Made by a program: the position numbers and the translations under genes. A stretch of 64,000 nt of DNA from Streptomyces sp. XY006. Lineage in GTDB: Bacteria > Actinomycetota > Actinomycetes > Streptomycetales > Streptomycetaceae. The notes beneath the pieces were generated by a model, which was given only the letters and a program-made list of their open reading frames with translations, made no database searches and had not been told where the DNA came from. Of this stretch, positions 8,256 to 15,061 are shown one piece after another. The DNA is taken from NCBI RefSeq assembly GCF_002237655.1, contig NZ_NOKT01000009.1, forward strand, positions 186,001 to 250,000, given 5' to 3'. How positions within the stretch are numbered: position 1 is the stretch's first letter; every line of letters begins with the position of its first letter.

Positions 8256-10307
8256 ATGTCCGAAGTCAACCGGCGCCGCTTTCTCCAACTCGCGGGTGCC
8301 ACCACGGCCTTCAGCGCCCTGTCCGCCAGCATCCAGCGCGCCGCCGCCCTGCCGGCCAACCACCGCACCGGGTCGATCGAGGACGTCGAGCACATCGTCG
8401 TCCTGATGCAGGAGAACCGTTCCTTCGACCACTACTTCGGCACCCTGAGAGGCGTCCGCGGCTTCGGCGACCCCCACCCGGTCACCCTGCCCAACGGCAA
8501 ACCGGTCTGGCACCAGGAGAAGGACGGCAAGGAACTCCTGCCGTTCCACCCGGACGCCGACGACCTCGGCATGCAGTTCCTGGAGGGACTGCCGCACTCC
8601 TGGCCCGACGGCCAGCAGGCCTACAACGGCGGCAGGTACGACAAGTGGGTACCCGCCAAGGGCACCACGACCATGGCGTACCTGACCCGCGAGGACATCC
8701 CCTTCCACTTCGCCCTCGCCGACGCGTTCACCGTCTGCGACGCCTACCACTGCTCGTTCATCGGCTCCACCGACCCGAACCGCTACTACATGTGGTCCGG
8801 ATACACGGGCAACGACGGCAGCGGCGGCGGACCCGTCCTGGACAACGCCGAACTCGGCTACGGCTGGACGACCTACCCCGAGCGCCTGGAGCAGGCCGGC
8901 ATCTCCTGGAAGGTCTACCAGGACATCGGCGACGGCCTGGACGCGGCCGGCTCCTGGGGCTGGATCCAGGACGCCTACCGCGGCAACTACGGCGACAACT
9001 CCCTGCTGTACTTCGACAAATACCGCAACGCCCGGCCCGGCGACCCCTGGTACGACAAGGCCCGCACCGGCACCGACGTCAAGAACGGCGACGGCTACTT
9101 CGACCGGCTCAGGGCCGACGTCAAGGCGGGCAAGCTGCCCCAGATCTCCTGGATCGCCGCCCCCGAGGCCTTCTCCGAGCACTCCAACTGGCCCTCGAAC
9201 TACGGCGCCTGGTACATCGCCCAGGTCCTGGACGCCCTCACCTCCAACCCCGAGGTCTGGTCGAAGACGGCCCTGTTCATCACCTACGACGAGAACGACG
9301 GCTTCTTCGACCACGTCGTGCCGCCGCTGCCGCCCAAGGACGCCTCACGCGGCCTGTCCACCGTCGACGTCACCCCCGACCTCTTCCCGGGCGACGGCCG
9401 CAAGACGGCCGGCCCCTACGGTCTGGGCCCGCGGGTGCCGATGCTGGTCGTCTCGCCCTGGAGCAAGGGCGGCTACGTCTGCTCCGAGACCCTCGACCAC
9501 ACCTCGATCCTGCAGTTCATGGAGCGCCGCTTCGGGGTGCGCGAGACGAACATCTCGCCGTGGCGCCGCGCGATCTGCGGTGACCTGACGGCCGCGTTCG
9601 ACTTCTCCCGCAAGGACGCGCGCCCCGCCCCGCTGCCCGGCACCGACGCGTACGAACCCCAGGACCGCGAACGCCACCCCGACTACAGGCCCACCCCGCC
9701 CGCCGACCCGCGCATGCCCCGGCAGGAGCGCGGACTGCGCCGCTCCCGGCCGCTGAAGTACGCCCCGCACGTCGACGCCTCGGTCGACGCGGCGGCCGGG
9801 AAGCTCACCCTCGCCTTCGCCTCCGGGCCCAAGGCGGGCGGCGCCTTCCACGTCACCTCCGGCAACCGCACCGACGGCCCCTGGACGTACACCACCGAGG
9901 CCGGCAAGACGCTCCGGGACACCTGGAACTCGGCCTACTCCGCAGGCTCCTACGACCTGACCGTGCACGGCCCGAACGGCTTCGTGCGCGTCTTCAAGGG
10001 CTCGAACAAGGCGGCCGGCTGCGAGGTCACCGCCCGTCACCGGGGCGACGACATCGAGCTGACCTTCACCAACAAGGGCTCCGGCACGGCCCGGCTGCGC
10101 ATCGCCGACGGCTACGGTGGCAAGCCCTCGGCCGTCACCGTCCGCCCCGGCGCGACCGTGCGGCGGACCGTCGACCTCACCAGGAGCCGCCGCTGGTACG
10201 ACCTGACCGTCACCGCCGAGGGCGACAAGGCCTTCCTGCGGCGGTTCGCGGGGCACGTCGAGAACGGGCAGCCGGGCGTGAGCGACCCGGCGATCGTCAC
10301 CGCGTAG
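8256..10307 (+). CDS. Secreted phosphocholine-specific phospholipase C (Tat substrate)
   Basis: The 683-residue protein carries a twin-arginine signal (NRRRFLQLAGATTAF) and then an alkaline-phosphatase-fold phosphoesterase domain typical of PlcH/PlcN-type phospholipases. Key stretches are EHIVVLMQENRSFDHYFG, DPNRYYMW, SEHSNWPSNYGAWY and FITYDENDGFFDH. The C-terminal ~180 residues hold two bacterial phospholipase C C-terminal (DUF756) domains. It would cleave phosphatidylcholine or sphingomyelin outside the cell, releasing phosphocholine. I chose the ATG at 8256 because AGAGG lies nine bases upstream; an in-frame ATG at 8238 has no such site. It is divergent from the MFS gene. Confidence 0.92.
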   Translation: MSEVNRRRFLQLAGATTAFSALSASIQRAAALPANHRTGSIEDVEHIVVLMQENRSFDHYFGTLRGVRGFGDPHPVTLPNGKPVWHQEKDGKELLPFHPDADDLGMQFLEGLPHSWPDGQQAYNGGRYDKWVPAKGTTTMAYLTREDIPFHFALADAFTVCDAYHCSFIGSTDPNRYYMWSGYTGNDGSGGGPVLDNAELGYGWTTYPERLEQAGISWKVYQDIGDGLDAAGSWGWIQDAYRGNYGDNSLLYFDKYRNARPGDPWYDKARTGTDVKNGDGYFDRLRADVKAGKLPQISWIAAPEAFSEHSNWPSNYGAWYIAQVLDALTSNPEVWSKTALFITYDENDGFFDHVVPPLPPKDASRGLSTVDVTPDLFPGDGRKTAGPYGLGPRVPMLVVSPWSKGGYVCSETLDHTSILQFMERRFGVRETNISPWRRAICGDLTAAFDFSRKDARPAPLPGTDAYEPQDRERHPDYRPTPPADPRMPRQERGLRRSRPLKYAPHVDASVDAAAGKLTLAFASGPKAGGAFHVTSGNRTDGPWTYTTEAGKTLRDTWNSAYSAGSYDLTVHGPNGFVRVFKGSNKAAGCEVTARHRGDDIELTFTNKGSGTARLRIADGYGGKPSAVTVRPGATVRRTVDLTRSRRWYDLTVTAEGDKAFLRRFAGHVENGQPGVSDPAIVTA

Positions 10308-11244
10308 CCGTGGTGAGGTGCCCCGGTTCGTGCGGCCGGGGCACCCACGCCGCTCCGGCCGCGGCCGGACCCGGCTCCAGCGCCAGGACGGCGGCCACCG
10401 GATGGCCGTCGTCCACCGGTTCCTCCCGCGGCGCCGACCTGCTGAGCAGGATCACGCCCCAGGAGGCCAGGCCGGCCCCCGCGAGCGCGAGCAGCACGCC
10501 CCCCGGGCCGCCCTGGAGCCGCTCGCCGAGCAGCGACAGGCCGATCACCGCGGCGGCCAGCGGATTGGCCAGGGTCACCATGGCCAGCGGACCGCCCAGG
10601 CCGCCCCGGTAGGCCGTCTGCGACAGCAGCAGCCCGCCGGCCGCGAACGCCGCCACCAGCAGCGCCACCCCGACCACCTGGAGGCTCAGCACCGGACCCG
10701 TCCGGTCCGTCGCGGCCACCGTCACGGTCTGGGTGAGGGCCGAGGCGACCCCGGAAGCGACCCCCGACGCGGTCGCGTGCCGCAGTCCGGGCCGGGCGCC
10801 CGGCCGGGACAGCACCCCGATGACAGCGGCCGTGGCCCCCGCCACCGCCAGCGCCTCGGGCACGCTCAGCACGTCGTCGGGCGCCGGGCCGGACGCCGTG
10901 ACCAGGACGGCGCCCAGGCCCAGCAGGGTCAGCGCGGTGCCCCTCCACTCGACCGCGCTCACCCGCCGTCCCGCCATCCGCGCCCCCAGCGGCACCGCCG
11001 CGACCAGGGTGAGCGCGCCGAGCGGCTGCACCACCGTCAGCGGGCCGTACCGCAAGGCCACCACGTGCAGCAGCGCGGCCGCCGCGTTCAGCCCGACCGA
11101 CCACCACCAGGCGCCGCTGCCGAGCAGCCGCAGCGCGCCCGCGCCGGGGGAGCGGGCGGCCAGCCGCTCCTGGGCGACGGCGGCTGCCGCGTAGGCCACG
11201 GCGGAGACGAGGGACAGGGCGACGGCGACCGGCACGGCGTTCAC
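10297..11244 (-). CDS. DMT-superfamily (EamA/NIPA-like) membrane transporter
   Basis: The 315-residue protein has about nine to ten hydrophobic helices and internal drug/metabolite-transporter-like repeats, for example ALRYGPLTVVQPLGALTLVA and GGPLAMVTLANPLAAAVIG. Substrate is unknown; related proteins are annotated as magnesium or metabolite exporters. The GTG at 11242-11244 overlaps the TGA of the upstream PAP2 gene (GTGA), so the two form a coupled operon controlled from the 12.05-12.2 kb interval. The last 11 bases overlap the end of the convergent phospholipase C gene. Confidence 0.82.
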   Translation of the reverse strand: MNAVPVAVALSLVSAVAYAAAAVAQERLAARSPGAGALRLLGSGAWWWSVGLNAAAALLHVVALRYGPLTVVQPLGALTLVAAVPLGARMAGRRVSAVEWRGTALTLLGLGAVLVTASGPAPDDVLSVPEALAVAGATAAVIGVLSRPGARPGLRHATASGVASGVASALTQTVTVAATDRTGPVLSLQVVGVALLVAAFAAGGLLLSQTAYRGGLGGPLAMVTLANPLAAAVIGLSLLGERLQGGPGGVLLALAGAGLASWGVILLSRSAPREEPVDDGHPVAAVLALEPGPAAAGAAWVPRPHEPGHLTTATR

Positions 11245-12044
11245 CGGCCCGCTCCGACCAGTGCGTGCTCGTCCCGCTGCGCGGGCACGGGACCACCCCG
11301 CGGGCGCCCGGCGGTGGTCGCCGTGCGGTGCGGCAGGTGCAGGGCCGTAAGCGCCAGGCCCAGCAGGGCCGCCGCCACGATCGCGTCGAGCCAGTAGTGG
11401 TTCGCGGTGCCGACGATCACCAGCAGGGTCAGCAATGGGTGCAGCAGCCACAGCCACCGCCACCGCGAGCGGGTCGCGGCGATCAGCCCGATCGCCACCA
11501 TCAGCGCCCAGCCGAAGTGCAGCGAGGGCATCGCCGCGAACTGGTTCGACAGGGAGTCGGTCGCCGGGTCGCCGTACACCGACGGCCCGTACAGCCGCGC
11601 GGTGTCCACGAGACCGGTCGCGGCGAGCATCCGCGGCGGGGCGAGCGGGAACAGCAGGTGCAGCACCAGGGCGGCGGCGGTCACCGCGGCCAGCACCCGG
11701 CGGGCCCACACGTAGTGGGCCGGGCGGCGCAGGTACAGCCAGACCAGGAAGGCGGCGGTGGCCGGGAAGTGGACCGCCGCGTAGTACGTGTTGGCCAGCT
11801 GCGCGGGAGCGTCGCCGTTCAGCAGCAGGGACTGCACCGCCGTCTCGCCGGGCAGCCGCACCGCGCGCTCGAGGTCCCACACGCGGTGCGCGTTGCCGAA
11901 CGCCTCGCCGGTGTGGCCCGTGGCCAGCTGCCGGCCGAACTTGTAGACGAGGAAGAGCCCTGCGACGAGCAGGAGCTCCCGGAAGAGCGGCGGTCGCGCT
12001 ATCGCGTCGGACCCCGCCGGCGCAGGCTCGGTGCGGGCATTCAT
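11241..12044 (-). CDS. PAP2-superfamily membrane phosphatase/inositolphosphotransferase-like protein
   Basis: The 267-residue protein has six hydrophobic helices and the two hallmark PAP2 motifs: QFAAMPSLHFGWAL (PSxH) and GTANHYWLDAIVA (the late His followed by Asp). It resembles the inositolphosphotransferase/AUR1-like branch, whose members dephosphorylate or transfer head groups of lipid phosphates at the outer membrane face. It starts at an ATG opposite the TetR gene, with twin palindromes between them. It is coupled to the DMT transporter gene, suggesting that a lipid-modifying enzyme and an exporter are induced together. Confidence 0.85.
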   Translation of the reverse strand: MNARTEPAPAGSDAIARPPLFRELLLVAGLFLVYKFGRQLATGHTGEAFGNAHRVWDLERAVRLPGETAVQSLLLNGDAPAQLANTYYAAVHFPATAAFLVWLYLRRPAHYVWARRVLAAVTAAALVLHLLFPLAPPRMLAATGLVDTARLYGPSVYGDPATDSLSNQFAAMPSLHFGWALMVAIGLIAATRSRWRWLWLLHPLLTLLVIVGTANHYWLDAIVAAALLGLALTALHLPHRTATTAGRPRGGPVPAQRDEHALVGAGR

Positions 12045-12076
12045 CCCCCGGCCCCTTCGATGACGGTGGTGCTGTT

Positions 12077-12098
12077 ATCGGTACGAGTGCGTACCGAT
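12077..12098. promoter_or_regulatory. Perfect palindromic operator 1 of the TetR/PAP2 divergent promoter
   Basis: Nine-base arms ATCGGTACG and CGTACCGAT are perfect complements around AGTG. The site lies 33 bp from the PAP2 start. It shares the core GTACCGATACG with operator 2. Confidence 0.75.
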
Positions 12099-12101
12099 AC
12101 G

Positions 12102-12137
12102 CCAGTGTACCGATACGCTCGCGTACCGGTACACTGG
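12102..12137. promoter_or_regulatory. Near-perfect 36-bp palindromic operator 2 of the TetR/PAP2 divergent promoter
   Basis: Arms of 17 bp (beginning CCAGTGTACCG and ending CGGTACACTGG) are complementary at 16 positions around a central TC. Placed between operator 1 and the TetR gene start at 12210, this is the size and symmetry expected for binding of TetR dimers. It predicts autoregulation together with control of PAP2-DMT. Confidence 0.75.
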
Positions 12138-12209
12138 TGTCTCGATAGACGTTCGACACAGCACCGGCCGGGCATGCTCCGGCCGCCGAGGAGAGCGGGA
12201 GCACACGCC

Positions 12210-12818
12210 ATGACGTCGCAGGCTGCGGACCGACCCGAGCAGGTCGGCACCTCGCGCCGCTCCAAGATCACGCCGGAGCGTGAGCAGGAGTTCTTCGACG
12301 CCGTGCTGGAACAGCTCCGCGAGTGCGGGTACGACGCCCTGACGATGGAGGGGATCGCCGCCAGCACCCGCTGCAGCAAGTCCACGCTGTACCGCCAGTG
12401 GAAGACCAAGCCGCAGTTCGTCGCGGCGGCGCTGCGGTCCCACCGGCGCACGCGCTGCGTCGACACCGGCTCGCTCGCCGGGGACCTGCGGGAGGCCGCC
12501 CGGGCGCTCGGCGATCTGTCCGGCCGCGACACCAAGCTCCTGCACGCGCTCGCCCACGCCGCCACGCAGGACCCGGAGCTGCAGTGCGCGCTGCGCGAGG
12601 CGGTGGTGGAACCGGAGATCGCGGCGCTGAAGGAGATCGTGCGGCGCGCGGTCGAGCGCGGGGAGGTGCCGGCCGACCACCCGGCGCTGCCGTACCTCCC
12701 GGCGCAGATGCTGGGCGTGCTGCGGCTGCGGCCCGTCCTGGAGGGCCGGCCCGCCGACCCCGACTACCTCGTGCGGTTCGTGGAGGCCGCGGTGCTTCCG
12801 GCACTGGGCCTGACCTGA
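12210..12818 (+). CDS. TetR/AcrR-family transcriptional regulator
   Basis: The 202-residue protein has an N-terminal helix-turn-helix typical of TetR repressors (EFFDAVLEQLRECGYDALT, then IAASTRCSKSTLYRQWKTK, residues about 27-75) and a variable ligand-binding C-terminal domain with TetR C-terminal-like helices. The ATG at 12210 is preceded by GGGAG. It is divergent from the PAP2-DMT operon, with two palindromes in the 165-bp interval. This is the classic layout of a local repressor relieved by a small-molecule ligand. The ligand is unknown. Confidence 0.92.
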   Translation: MTSQAADRPEQVGTSRRSKITPEREQEFFDAVLEQLRECGYDALTMEGIAASTRCSKSTLYRQWKTKPQFVAAALRSHRRTRCVDTGSLAGDLREAARALGDLSGRDTKLLHALAHAATQDPELQCALREAVVEPEIAALKEIVRRAVERGEVPADHPALPYLPAQMLGVLRLRPVLEGRPADPDYLVRFVEAAVLPALGLT

Positions 12819-12890
12819 GACCCGGGCCGCCGTCCACGGATGACCGGACGGCGACCCGACCGCGCCGACCCGTGGGGACGGGGGCGGCGC

Positions 12891-12914
12891 GCACCCCCCG
12901 GCCGGGTGGGGTGC
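12891..12914. terminator. GC-rich hairpin between convergent TetR and DUF2510 genes
   Basis: GCACCCC (12891-12897) and GGGGTGC (12908-12914) form a 7-bp stem with a 10-base loop. There is no T-run, as is common for Streptomyces terminators. It sits in the 156-bp convergent gap. Confidence 0.45.
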
Positions 12915-12974
12915 CCCTGTGAGCGGCGGGGGCGCCCCACTCGGCCGACGGGTGTCCGGCGGCGGGGCGCCGGG

Positions 12975-14408
12975 TCAGACGTCCTGGCCGTTGCCGCGGC
13001 CCGTCGACACCTTGATGCCGCGGGTGATCTCGTCCAGCACGGACTCCTTCTGGTCGGCGTCGACGCCGAACCGGACGACGACCATCAGCTTCGCGTTCGC
13101 GGGGGAGGGGAACGCGAGCGACTCGACGATGCCGTCGGCGCCCTTGCTCGTGACGGCCTTCCAGCGGACCAGGTAGCCCTTCTGGCCGGCGACGGTCACG
13201 GCCTCGGAGGCCAGCACGTCGTGGGAGGTGATGCCGCCGTAGGACTTGCCGCCGTAGGACTCCTCGGCGTTCGCCGCGATGTCCGCCTTGGCGATCTCCT
13301 CGGGGGTGTCGCCCTTGGTGCCGAGGGCCAGGGCGGGGGCGGAGTAGGCACCGCCCTCGGTGCACGTGGCGGCGGTGTCGCCGGGGCACTTGTAGGACTC
13401 CTCGGACGTCACCTGCGCACCGGCCTGGCCCTGCTGCCCGTACCACCCCTCGGGGATGGGCAGACTGATCCCGCTGACCGGGTCGGTCACCGAGCCGCTC
13501 CTGATCTTCGGCGACTCGGACCGATCGGGCCCCGGACTCTGCCCCCCGCCGCCGGACCCGCCGGACCCGCCGTCTCCACCGAACGGCCCGCCCGGGCCCC
13601 CAGGCGCCTGGGACGTGGCGGAACCGCCGCCGCCGTCGTCCGCCAGGGCGTACACGCCCACCCCGATGCCGGCGAGCACGACGACAGCGGCCCCGACAGC
13701 AATCCCGGCCCGCAGCCGCCGGGACCGGGAGGAGCGTGGGGGAGCGGCAGGGTAGCCGGGAGGGGTGGGGTATCCGGCAGCGCTGGGGTATCCGGGAGCA
13801 GCGGAATATCCGGGATGGGCGGGAACGCCGGGCGGATACGGGTGAGCCGTGGCCTCGGGGTGCGTTGCTGCTTCCGGATGAGTCCCGGCCTCCGGGTGAG
13901 TCCCGGCCTCCGGGTGAGTCCCGGCCTCCGGATGAGCCCCGGCTTCCGGGTGGGCTCCCGGGGCCGGTTGACCCGCCGGGGCGGGGTGGGCGTCCGGGGC
14001 AGGGGCGGGGGTGGGGTGGCCATCCGGGACGGCGTTTGCTGCCGCGTCCGGTTCGCCTTCCGGCGACTGGCCCGCTGCCGATGCCGGGCCCGCTGCCGAT
14101 GCCGGGCCTGGTGCCGGTGCCGGGCTCGGCGTCCCGTCGGCGGGCGCCGCCGCTCGGGTCTCGTCCACAGGCGTATCCGGCGTCGATATCGCGTCCGCCG
14201 CATCGCGGGGCTCGCCCGCACGGCCCGGGTCGCCGTCGGCCGCAGCCGCGGTCTCGTTCCCGGCCGGGCCGGGGCCCTCGGCCCCCGGGTGCTCCTTCGG
14301 GCGGATGTAGGGCGTCCAGGCCTTGCCGTCCCACCAGCGCTCGGTGGCGGGGCCGTCCGCTGTCTGTCCGGGGTCCGGGTACCACCCGGCAGGAGTCTCG
14401 CGCGTCAT
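12975..14408 (-). CDS. DUF2510 membrane-anchored protein with Pro/His-rich repeats
   Basis: The 477-residue protein starts at the ATG at 14408 (MTRETPAGWYPDPGQ) with a DUF2510 domain (GWYPDP, RWWDGKAWT), a small module found at the cytoplasmic N terminus of many actinobacterial membrane proteins. A long Pro/Ala/Glu-rich region with six HPEA(G/A)x repeats and a PGYPxxxGYP segment follows. Then come a basic stretch and one transmembrane helix (AGIAVGAAVVVLAGIGVGVYA), a Gly/Ser linker and an outside domain of about 180 residues (ISLPIPEGWYG to GIKVSTGRG). That domain has two Cys (YKCPGD and ATCTEG) that may form a disulfide. The longer upstream frame lacks support. Function unknown. Confidence 0.85.
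   Translation of the reverse strand: MTRETPAGWYPDPGQTADGPATERWWDGKAWTPYIRPKEHPGAEGPGPAGNETAAAADGDPGRAGEPRDAADAISTPDTPVDETRAAAPADGTPSPAPAPGPASAAGPASAAGQSPEGEPDAAANAVPDGHPTPAPAPDAHPAPAGQPAPGAHPEAGAHPEAGTHPEAGTHPEAGTHPEAATHPEATAHPYPPGVPAHPGYSAAPGYPSAAGYPTPPGYPAAPPRSSRSRRLRAGIAVGAAVVVLAGIGVGVYALADDGGGGSATSQAPGGPGGPFGGDGGSGGSGGGGQSPGPDRSESPKIRSGSVTDPVSGISLPIPEGWYGQQGQAGAQVTSEESYKCPGDTAATCTEGGAYSAPALALGTKGDTPEEIAKADIAANAEESYGGKSYGGITSHDVLASEAVTVAGQKGYLVRWKAVTSKGADGIVESLAFPSPANAKLMVVVRFGVDADQKESVLDEITRGIKVSTGRGNGQDV
13845..13952 (-). repeat. Six tandem 18-bp units encoding HPEAGT-type hexapeptides
   Basis: HPEA codons recur exactly every 18 bases (starting at 13941, 13923, 13905, 13887, 13869 and 13851 on the plus strand). 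The middle copies are nearly identical in DNA, with TCCCGGCCTCCGGGTGAG recurring. This suggests recent expansion by slippage or unequal exchange inside the disordered cytoplasmic linker of the DUF2510 protein. Confidence 0.85.
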
Positions 14409-15061
14409 GCCCCCACCGTATGAGGCGTCGGTGAAAGAGGCATGAGAGGACCCGGACCCAATCATTCCGGCACCCCCGGCCGCACTGCCATCGGCGAGCC
14501 CAGCACCACGGACACCGCCCCCCGCACTCGCCCACTCCGCCCTCGGCGGGCCGCGAGGATCAGGTACACCGGCCCGGCGGGGCGGACAACGCCGGCATCG
14601 CGTCCGCCCGGCCGTGCCCGCGCCGGCCCGCCGCACACACCACCCCGCCGAGACGGCCGAAATGTTTCGCTTCGGTGGGGCGGCGGAAGAACGCGAGCGC
14701 GAACGAGGCGTGCGCCCGCATCAGTTCCTTGATCTCGCCGCCGCGTTCCGGCGTGCTGAACCTCGCTGCGGTGATCGTTGCGAAATAGCCGTAGCAGCCG
14801 CAGCAGTCCGCTCGCTGCGCGCCGGATCACTGGGCCCACCCCATCGAGCGGGTACACCCCCGTTGTATGACTGAACGTCAGCTCACTTGCAATTGCACGG
14901 TGTTGACGCAAAGTCGGCTGGTGGTGGCCCGGGTGCGTCGCCCGGGGGCACCCCGTGTCACCCGTCACGGCAACAGGTGCCCCGACCGTCCTCCACTCGG
15001 GCAAGAGGACGGCTACGCTCGACGTCTGTACGTCGTTCGGGCGACTTGGGGAGGTAGCGGG
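14409..15061. other. 653-bp interval between divergent DUF2510 and LAL-like ATPase genes
   Basis: I see no convincing gene here. It holds a perfect 10-bp palindrome TGCAATTGCA (14888-14897) in a locally A/T-rich patch. A 53-codon frame on the minus strand (14560-14721) has AAGGA before its ATG but no recognisable protein. The promoters of both flanking genes must lie in this stretch. Confidence 0.5.

Noticed and set aside
13845..13952. Regular 18-bp repeats suggesting a CRISPR-like array
   Set aside because: There are no unique spacers. The units are contiguous and encode an in-frame hexapeptide repeat in the DUF2510 protein.
14560..14721. 53-codon minus-strand frame with AAGGA before its ATG in the 653-bp gap
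   Set aside because: The protein (MRAHASFALAFFRRPTEAKH at its start) has no recognisable domain, the frame is short, and GC-rich DNA gives such frames by chance. Conservation would be needed to accept it.
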